Shown in pieces: positions 58,072 to 64,000 of a DNA stretch of 64,000 nucleotides. Position 1 is the stretch's first letter, and every line of letters starts with the position of its first letter. The translations under genes were made by a program, and so were the position numbers. This stretch comes from DASRDE01 sp035938175 (GTDB taxonomy: Bacteria; Vulcanimicrobiota; Vulcanimicrobiia; Vulcanimicrobiales; Vulcanimicrobiaceae). The notes under the pieces are model-generated. The model saw only the letters and a list, made by a program, of their open reading frames with translations. It did not search any database and had not been told where the DNA came from. The DNA is taken from positions 1 through 64,000 of the forward strand of contig DASZHD010000053.1 of assembly GCA_035938175.1 (NCBI GenBank), written 5' to 3'.

Positions 58072-58914
58072 ATGGGCAAAATCGTCAAAGGCGCGAAACT
58101 CGCGCAACAAGCCTATCAAGTAAAGCCGCCGCCGCCTCCGCGCGTCGTGCGGCCTTTGCCGTCTACGGACGATTTTGCGCCGGCCGGCGACGGCTTTGCC
58201 GATCTCCAGCCGCCGCATGTGCCGCAAGTCGATCTGGAAGCGATACATGCCGAAGCCGCGCAACTCATCGACGATGCATCCGCAGACGCCCAAAAGCTCA
58301 TTCGCGACGCGCAGGAACGGGCCGTCGCGCTGCTCGAGGATGCGCAGCGGCGAGCCGGCGACATCGAGGCGGAAGCAAAACAGCAAGGCTTTGAGCAAGG
58401 CGCGTCGGACGGCCGCAATGCGGCGGCGGCCGAGATGGACGAGATGCTCGAAACGATGCGCGGCCTGGTCGAAATGGCGCGCGTCGAGCGGCACAAAATC
58501 ATCGAAACGGCCGAACCGGAAATCGTGCGGCTGGCCGTGTTCATCGCGGAGCGCGTTCTCAGCGCGCACGTTGCCGTCGAGAAGAATGCGGTACTCGAAA
58601 TGGTTCGTTCGGCGATAACGCGTCTGGTGAATCGCGAGAAAGTAACGGTTCGCGTCAACCCGTCCGACATCGAAACGATGCGTGCGCACCGCGATCAATT
58701 GATGCAGATGAACGACATCGACAATTTACGCGTCATCGAAGACCAGCGCGTGGATCGCGGCGGCGTCGTGATTGAAACGGATGCCGGTACGATCGACAGT
58801 AAGGTCTCGACGCAGCTGCGGGAAGTACGGCGGCTTTTGGCGGTAGACGACCCCGTTTCGGTCGCGCCGTCAAACGAACCGGCGATCATCAATCCCCCCG
58901 CGCAGGCGAGCTGA
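58072..58914 (+). CDS. fliH: Flagellar export regulator FliH
   Basis: 280 residues. Pro-rich N-terminal segment (20-35), long charged coiled coil (60-150, IHAEAAQLIDDASADAQKLI...), then the globular C domain (KVTVRVNPSDIETMRAHRDQL, RVIEDQRVDRGGVVIETDAGTIDSKVSTQL) that binds the FliI N-terminus. Negative regulator and stator of the export ATPase. 5 bases before fliI. Confidence 0.93.
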   Translation: MGKIVKGAKLAQQAYQVKPPPPPRVVRPLPSTDDFAPAGDGFADLQPPHVPQVDLEAIHAEAAQLIDDASADAQKLIRDAQERAVALLEDAQRRAGDIEAEAKQQGFEQGASDGRNAAAAEMDEMLETMRGLVEMARVERHKIIETAEPEIVRLAVFIAERVLSAHVAVEKNAVLEMVRSAITRLVNREKVTVRVNPSDIETMRAHRDQLMQMNDIDNLRVIEDQRVDRGGVVIETDAGTIDSKVSTQLREVRRLLAVDDPVSVAPSNEPAIINPPAQAS

Positions 58915-58919
58915 CCGCG

Positions 58920-60242
58920 ATGTCCACAGGTCTTCCGGTTTTTTCTGCAGACCGGTATATCGGCACGCTGTCGTCCGCGGATCTCGTCCGGCAAAACGGC
59001 AAGGTTCGCCAAGTAATCGGCGTCGTGATCGAGTCGCTCGGACCGAACATGGCTATCGGTGAAACGTGTCATATTCAGTATAAGCGCACTGCCGAACCCG
59101 TGCTCGCCGAAGTCGTAGGTTTCCGAGACAACAAGGTGCTGATTATGCCGCTGGGCGATCTGATGGGCATCGGCGCCGGCAGCGAAGTCGTCAGCTTGGG
59201 TAAACCGCTGGAAATCGGCGTGACCGATCAGTTGCTGGGACGCGTGCTGGACGGATTGGGACATCCGATCGACGGCAAAGGGCGTATCTTCGCCGACAAG
59301 CGCGCACCGATTATCGCGGCCCCGCCGGCTGCGTTAACCCGCCGCCGCATCTCGCAACCGCTTTCGCTTGGAATCAAAGCGATCGATGGATTGATGACGT
59401 GCGGAAAGGGACAGCGCGTCGGAGTTTTTGCGGGAAGCGGCGTCGGCAAGTCGACGATTTTAGGCATGATCGCGCGCAATACCGCCGCCGACGTGAACGT
59501 GATCGCGCTGATCGGCGAGCGCGGCAAAGAAGTGCGCGACTTCATCGAGCGCGATTTGGGTGAAGAAGGCCTCCGGCGCAGCGTGGTTGTGGTTTCTACC
59601 AGCGATCAGCCCGCGCTCGTGCGAATCAAAGCCGCGTTCGTCGCGACAACAGTCGCCGAATTCTTCCGCGATCAAGGTCTCGACGTGACGTTCATGATGG
59701 ACAGTGTGACGCGGTTTGCGATGGCGCAGCGCGAAGTCGGCCTGGCCATCGGCGAACCAACCACGACGCGCGGGTATACGCCGTCCGTTTTTGCTCTGCT
59801 GCCGAAGCTGCTCGAGAGGGCGGGAACCTCTGCGGTGGGCACGATTACCGGCTTGTATTCGGTGCTGGTGGACGGCGACGATATGAACGAACCGGTCGCC
59901 GACGCCGTTCGCTCGATTTTGGACGGCCATATCGTGCTCTCGCGTCAATTGGCGGCGGCAAATCACTATCCGGCAATCGACGTGCTCTCCAGCGTGAGCC
60001 GCGTCATGCCGGACGTCGTGGATCGCAATCATTATTCCGCGGCATCCGGCGTACGAGACGTTTTGGCGACGTACCGCGACGCGGAAGATCTGATCAATAT
60101 CGGGGCGTACGTTGCCGGAAGCAATCCGCGCGTCGATCTCGCCCTTTCGAAGATCGAAGCGATTCGGCATTTCTTGAAACAGGGCATCTACGAGACTGCC
60201 GGGCTGGAACAGACCGTGCAGCAACTAATGAGCGTAGCCTAA
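58920..60242 (+). CDS. fliI: Flagellum-specific ATPase FliI
   Basis: 440 residues. Hexameric F1-like ATPase energising type III export. Walker A FAGSGVGKST, IGERGKEVRDFIE, Walker B VTFMMDSVTRFAMAQREVGLAIGEPTTTRGYTPS, all typical of FliI/YscN. Cytoplasmic, at the export gate. Confidence 0.98.
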   Translation: MSTGLPVFSADRYIGTLSSADLVRQNGKVRQVIGVVIESLGPNMAIGETCHIQYKRTAEPVLAEVVGFRDNKVLIMPLGDLMGIGAGSEVVSLGKPLEIGVTDQLLGRVLDGLGHPIDGKGRIFADKRAPIIAAPPAALTRRRISQPLSLGIKAIDGLMTCGKGQRVGVFAGSGVGKSTILGMIARNTAADVNVIALIGERGKEVRDFIERDLGEEGLRRSVVVVSTSDQPALVRIKAAFVATTVAEFFRDQGLDVTFMMDSVTRFAMAQREVGLAIGEPTTTRGYTPSVFALLPKLLERAGTSAVGTITGLYSVLVDGDDMNEPVADAVRSILDGHIVLSRQLAAANHYPAIDVLSSVSRVMPDVVDRNHYSAASGVRDVLATYRDAEDLINIGAYVAGSNPRVDLALSKIEAIRHFLKQGIYETAGLEQTVQQLMSVA

Positions 60243-60270
60243 TGCAAAAGCAATGCCGGCGCCGTATCAT

Positions 60271-60711
60271 ATGAAAAAATTCAAGTTCACGCTGGCTCCC
60301 GTGCTGGAGCATCGCGAGCGCATCGAGGAAGAGAAGCAGCAGGTGCTGGCGGCGCGCGTTGCCGAGTTGACTGCCGCGCAGAACGAGCTGGGGCGCTTGA
60401 ATCGCGAATTCAAACGCTACTCGAACTCGCTGCGCGACGGCCACAAAACGTTGACGAGCCATCAGCTGCGCGCACACTACGCGCACTTGGAGTTTTTGGA
60501 TCGCTGCATGGTCATGCAGCATGCCGCGATAACGGGATACAAAAGCGCGGTCGATCGCGCGCGCGCAGAACTCGTCGACGCGAGTAAGGACCGCAAAGTC
60601 ATCGAGAAACTCAAAAATAAACGTCTGGAACAACATCAAGCCATGGAAGCGGCATTCGAGCAAAAGGAGTTGGACGAGAATAACGCCCGCCGCTATAGGA
60701 GCACCGCATGA
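60271..60711 (+). CDS. fliJ: Flagellar export chaperone FliJ
   Basis: 146 residues from ATG 60271 (an ATG six codons earlier is possible). Nearly all heptad-repeat helix (FKFTLAPVLEHRERIEEEKQQVLAARVAEL...), as for FliJ, the gamma-like stalk of the FliI ring. Overlaps the next gene by four bases (ATGA). Confidence 0.88.
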   Translation: MKKFKFTLAPVLEHRERIEEEKQQVLAARVAELTAAQNELGRLNREFKRYSNSLRDGHKTLTSHQLRAHYAHLEFLDRCMVMQHAAITGYKSAVDRARAELVDASKDRKVIEKLKNKRLEQHQAMEAAFEQKELDENNARRYRSTA

Positions 60712-61352
60712 TCGTCACTCGCCGCCGCCGCAAACCGTTTCCCTGGAAACGCGTCCTCGTGCCGGCCGCCGTTGCGGCGGTTTTGGCTGCGATCCTCAGC
60801 TGGGCGCCGTCCCGCAACTGGATCGCGAATGGACCGGCCGCTCCGGTTTGGCATGCGATGTCGCCGGTTACCGCTCCGCTGGCGCGCCCGTTCGACATGG
60901 CCGGTCAGATGCGGACGATCTCGGCGCAAAATGCAGAGATTGCTTCGTTGCGTACGCAGCTCGCCGACGCGCGCGGTCAAATAGGGAACCGGGACAAGCA
61001 AATATCCGATTTGCAAACGCAGCTCAATGCCGCGCAGCAGGACGCCGCGGTTGCGAAGGCGGCAGCAAATCGCGCTCCGCGTTTGGTACGCACTGTGGCA
61101 GCAGCCGCTGCGCCCGCGCAAGGCGGAACGGATCTTTCCGCGCAAGCCTCGCCGGACATGCGGCGCACTGCGTCGGTTTGGGCCGCGATGGATGCGGACG
61201 CCGCCGCGAAAGTCGTTCAACGGCTGCCGGATGACTACGTCGCTCGTATTTTTGCGATAATGCCGCCCGATTCGGTCGGCGCGATCCTCGAGAGCGCATC
61301 GCCGGCGTACGCTGCGCGCCTGACGCGCGATCGGCCGGAACTCGCGCACTAG
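60708..61352 (+). CDS. MotE-like flagellar protein
   Basis: 214 residues. One N-terminal membrane span (about 16-33), periplasmic coiled coil (68-110), and an MgtE-N-like C domain (ASVWAAMDADAAAKVVQRLPDDYVARIFAIMPPDSVGAILES, about 155-195). This layout is that of MotE, found after fliJ in many bacteria and needed for motor function or MotC folding in alphaproteobacteria. Assigned by architecture and position. Confidence 0.75.
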   Translation: MIVTRRRRKPFPWKRVLVPAAVAAVLAAILSWAPSRNWIANGPAAPVWHAMSPVTAPLARPFDMAGQMRTISAQNAEIASLRTQLADARGQIGNRDKQISDLQTQLNAAQQDAAVAKAAANRAPRLVRTVAAAAAPAQGGTDLSAQASPDMRRTASVWAAMDADAAAKVVQRLPDDYVARIFAIMPPDSVGAILESASPAYAARLTRDRPELAH

Positions 61353-61394
61353 CGCGGGGAAGGGTTGCGGCGGTAACCGCTAAACTGCTTCCGC

Positions 61395-61976
61395 ATGAGC
61401 GCGGAAGTGATTAGCGCGTGGGCCGCTCTCGGAACGCTTGTCGTAATCGGCGCCAGCGCCGTCGCGGCGCTGATTCAGCTCCGGCACATGCGCGCCGGCA
61501 ATCAACTCGAAGCACTACTCTCGCTCGAGCGTGACTTCGGCTCCCCGGCACTGCAATCGGCGCTCCTCTACATCCAAGACGCCTTGCCGGCCAGGATGGA
61601 AGATCCGGCATATCGCGCCGAGCTCGAAAAAATCGGCTATATCGATAGCGCGGCACACCCCGAGCTGCTGGTCTGCAATTGGTGCAACGAAATCGGGACG
61701 CTCGTCAAACATCGTCTGGTGTCGCAAGACGCGTTCATGGACCTGTTTGCCCGGCTGATCGTCTATTGCTGGAAAAAGCTATCCCCGGCCATAGCGGTGA
61801 TGCGGCGCTCTCGCGGCGATTTCCAGTATCACGATTTTGAATTGCTGACCGTGCAGGCGGAAGACTGGCTGAGCCGCAATCCGCACGGCATGATTCCAAG
61901 GACTGCGAGGCGTATCGCCTTGGAAGATCCTTGGCGCGAACGCGACCTCCAACAAACCAGCATTCTTCAACGATAG
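61395..61976 (+). CDS. DUF4760-like single-span protein
   Basis: 193 residues. One N-terminal membrane helix (about 4-26), then LRHMRAGNQLEALLSLERDFGSPALQSAL and a helical cytoplasmic body with CNWCNEIGTLVKHRLVSQDAFMDLF. Matches the DUF4760 pattern of unknown function. Separate from the flagellar run by 42 bases. Confidence 0.65.
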   Translation: MSAEVISAWAALGTLVVIGASAVAALIQLRHMRAGNQLEALLSLERDFGSPALQSALLYIQDALPARMEDPAYRAELEKIGYIDSAAHPELLVCNWCNEIGTLVKHRLVSQDAFMDLFARLIVYCWKKLSPAIAVMRRSRGDFQYHDFELLTVQAEDWLSRNPHGMIPRTARRIALEDPWRERDLQQTSILQR

Positions 61977-61990
61977 GGAGGGGTGTCCAA

Positions 61991-62473
61991 ATGAACTTAC
62001 GGTTTACCGCTGCGCTCTTCACCGCGGCGGCTTTGCTGCTGACGGCGTGCAACGGCAGCACGAGTACGGCTCCGCCCGCGCCGCCGAACGTCTCCGGGGA
62101 TTACACGGGAAGTGTTCAAGACGCACAGATGGGCTCCGGGAATGTGACCGGAACGCTCGCGCAGCACGGAAACTCTGCGGGCGGCGCCATGACGATGCCG
62201 GTATCGGGCGGGACGCTGAATTTTCAGATGTCGTTGGCCCTCTCGCCGAACAATTCGATGAGCGGCTCGATCGTCGTCAACCTGCCCAACAATGGGCCGG
62301 CGTGCACGTTCAGCACGACGGCGACTTACGACCCCACGAACAACGTGATTAGCGGCACCTATACCGCCGTATCGAATTGCGCCGGCGATACCGGCTCGTA
62401 TACGCTCAACCAGCAGTGCGTTGATACGGCGACGAGCGTTGGCCGCCGGACGATGGGCCTGCACAAATGCTAG
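61991..62473 (+). CDS. Small secreted lipoprotein
   Basis: 160 residues, GGGAGGG upstream, LTAC lipobox (lipid Cys20). Mature part is a Gly/Ser/Thr-rich beta protein with VSGDYTGSVQDAQMGSGNVTGTLAQHG and repeated (S/T)G(S/T) motifs, like short barrel- or lipocalin-like lipoproteins. The last 68 bases overlap the 3' end of the facing regulator gene. Function unknown. Confidence 0.7.
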   Translation: MNLRFTAALFTAAALLLTACNGSTSTAPPAPPNVSGDYTGSVQDAQMGSGNVTGTLAQHGNSAGGAMTMPVSGGTLNFQMSLALSPNNSMSGSIVVNLPNNGPACTFSTTATYDPTNNVISGTYTAVSNCAGDTGSYTLNQQCVDTATSVGRRTMGLHKC

Positions 62474-64000
62474 GCGTGCGCGAGAGCGCCTGACCTTCGT
62501 CCCAGCGCGCGCCTTCGACGAACAACCGCTCGAGATCTACAGCATCGAAGCGCCGCTGCAGCTCCGAATAAATGTTCTCGCGCGCGGTGCGATCGGCGTG
62601 AAATCCCGACCACGCTAACGCCTCCATGCGCCGGCGCGCGAAGCCGAAGACGCGCGCGGCGTCCTCGGGCGCGCTTTCGAGCAATGCGGCCGACGAGTAC
62701 AAGAGCGCAATGCTAATTGCAACCTCGTGCCGCGCGTGCACCGCGCGCTCGAGCGCCTCGCATGCTAACGGCGCAGCCCCCGCGAAATTGCGCGCCGCGA
62801 TGGCATAACCGGCCATGTTGCTGCACAAATACATCCGGTCGTCGTCGTCTGCGCAGTGCAGGCCTTCGGCCGCGATATTGAGCGCGCGCTCAAAGTTCCC
62901 GGCAGACGCTTCCGCTTCGGCCCACCATTGAAACACCAAGCACGCCTCTGCGAAATCTCCGGAAGTCTGGAGTACGGAAACTGCCTTTTGAAATTGGGCG
63001 CGTGCTTCGTCGATTTCCGACGGCGGCAGCGCGAACGCGCAGCGGCGCAGCGTCGCGGCAAATAGCCTCGGATCGATCAGTTGCTCGGCCGACTGCAGTG
63101 ATTCGCGCAAAAACGGCTTCGCCTCGTCGAATCGTTCTAAACTGGCAAGCTGCTGCGCCGTCTGCGAGAGCGCACGGACCAGTCCCCGTTCGTCGCCGGC
63201 CTCGCGAGACAGCTCGACGGCAGCCAGTGCATGCGGCAACGCCGACGCATAGTCGCCGCGGTTGTTGAACAACATCGACAGCACGTAGTGCAGGCGCGCA
63301 CGCGTAGCCGTGGGGGCACCGCCGGCCAGCGCACGAGCGCGCTCGCACCATTCGATCCCCTCATGCAATAGCGAAAGCCGCAGAAACATCGGCGCGATGT
63401 CCGCCGTCAGTTGCACCCCTAGTCGCGCCGTCTCGCCGCCCAACGAAAATTCCATCGCCGCACGGAAGTTGTCCAAGTCCGGCGCAAGCCCGGCAAGCCA
63501 ATTTGGTGGCGGCGACGTATCGAATTGACGGTACGCCTGCACTGCTTGCAGCGCAAAGAATTGCGCATGACAAAGTTGCAGTTGCGCGCCTTCGCCGGCC
63601 TCGTGCAGCTTCGTCGACGCATACTCCCGAATCGACTCGAGCAGATGATATCGCGCACTCGCCGATCCCTCGGTCTGCAGCTTGCTCCAGGCGTATTCGC
63701 GAATCGATTCGAGAAGATGGTACCGGGGGCGTTCGGTTTGCATGTCGGCGACGACCAGCGATTTATCGGCAAGGGAAGTCAGCAGGTCCACGATCGTCCA
63801 CTCGTCGAGCGTATCGTCGGCGCACACCGCCGACGCGGATTCCAGCGTGAAGCTGCCCCGAAAGACGGCCAACCGGCGAAATAGGATCTTTTCTATGTCC
63901 GTCAGCAGATCGTGGCTCCAGTCAATGAGTGCCTGGAGGGTTTGCTGCCGCGGCAGCGTGGTGCGCCCGCCGGCGGTCAACAACCGGAACCGCTGATGCA
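62406..64000 (-). CDS. ATPase/TPR transcriptional regulator, 5' part beyond window
   Basis: Frame continues off the right edge; 531 C-terminal residues visible. RFRLLTAGGRTTLPRQQTLQALIDWSHDLL is the conserved end of the NB-ARC-like ATPase module of large winged-helix/LuxR/BTAD regulators, followed by winged helix and a TPR superhelix (EARAQFQKAVSVLQTSGDFAEA and similar). The segment RYHLLESIREYA occurs twice, 24 residues apart, where homologues have it once. The N-terminal DNA-binding domain is outside the window. Effector unknown. Confidence 0.85.
   Translation of the reverse strand, partial: HQRFRLLTAGGRTTLPRQQTLQALIDWSHDLLTDIEKILFRRLAVFRGSFTLESASAVCADDTLDEWTIVDLLTSLADKSLVVADMQTERPRYHLLESIREYAWSKLQTEGSASARYHLLESIREYASTKLHEAGEGAQLQLCHAQFFALQAVQAYRQFDTSPPPNWLAGLAPDLDNFRAAMEFSLGGETARLGVQLTADIAPMFLRLSLLHEGIEWCERARALAGGAPTATRARLHYVLSMLFNNRGDYASALPHALAAVELSREAGDERGLVRALSQTAQQLASLERFDEAKPFLRESLQSAEQLIDPRLFAATLRRCAFALPPSEIDEARAQFQKAVSVLQTSGDFAEACLVFQWWAEAEASAGNFERALNIAAEGLHCADDDDRMYLCSNMAGYAIAARNFAGAAPLACEALERAVHARHEVAISIALLYSSAALLESAPEDAARVFGFARRRMEALAWSGFHADRTARENIYSELQRRFDAVDLERLFVEGARWDEGQALSRTPSICAGPSSGGQRSSPYQRTAG

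Overview
The window is a GC-rich stretch of a flagellated, diderm-type bacterial chromosome. I see no phage genes, insertion sequences, CRISPR array, tRNA or rRNA. The clues to lineage are many lipobox-bearing secreted proteins, a beta-barrel-like protein with an aromatic C-terminus, a K+-independent proton pyrophosphatase, a fliF-G-H-I-J block, a cheR-cheB-fliA-fliK block, and frequent GTG/TTG starts. My best guess is a deep-branching soil or rock lineage such as Candidatus Eremiobacterota (WPS-2). That is an inference from gene style, not a phylogenetic result.

Layout. 1-12.5 kb: a surface and polysaccharide region with six GH26-like lipoproteins (the first cut by the window edge), a sulfotransferase, GalE, a beta-propeller lipoprotein and an unknown lipoprotein. 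12.7-18.1 kb: sulfate activation, with CysN carrying an unexpected C-terminal PilZ domain, CysD behind a riboswitch-like leader, a PHP phosphoesterase, a TauE/SafE transporter and CysC. 18.1-19.9 kb: a Cyc2-like monoheme cytochrome-barrel fusion plus YceI, behind a palindromic operator. 19.9-25.5 kb: four paralogous lipoproteins with an HExxExxxDP motif. 25.6-28.7 kb: Tat-exported beta-carbonic anhydrase, rplJL with an L10 leader, a cupin and a membrane protein. 28.7-34.8 kb: M13 and M48 metallopeptidases, membrane pyrophosphatase HppA and soluble pyrophosphatase. 34.9-41.4 kb: an FAD reductase, then cheR-cheB-fliA-hyp-fliK-flhB'. 41.4-45.6 kb: peptide-binding lipoprotein, DUF1028 protein, class A beta-lactamase-like enzyme, a small ORF and a membrane protein. 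45.8-49.6 kb: ftsY, recA, recX and a Cys/Met-metabolism PLP enzyme with an attenuator-like leader. 49.8-55.1 kb: a two-component pair, a nuclease-like protein, hpt, a GH125 alpha-mannosidase and purA. 55.2-61.4 kb: fliF-G-H-I-J-motE. 61.4-64 kb: a DUF4760-like protein, a small lipoprotein and a 5'-truncated ATPase/TPR regulator.

How the genes fit together. CysDN and CysC make APS and then PAPS. The sulfotransferase would consume PAPS, the PHP phosphoesterase could clear the 3',5'-bisphosphate by-product, and two pyrophosphatases would pull the ATP sulfurylase reaction forward. The PilZ domain on CysN suggests that sulfate activation responds to cyclic di-GMP in an organism that also builds flagella. 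GH26-like lipoproteins, GH125 and GalE suggest synthesis or remodelling of a mannose/galactose-type surface polymer, possibly sulfated.

The most interesting signals are the CysN-PilZ fusion with its leader RNA, the Cyc2-like gene with its operator, the attenuator-like leader before the PLP enzyme, the HExxExxxDP lipoprotein family with an upstream element at fixed distance, and the GH26-like paralogue array with its own start-proximal motif.
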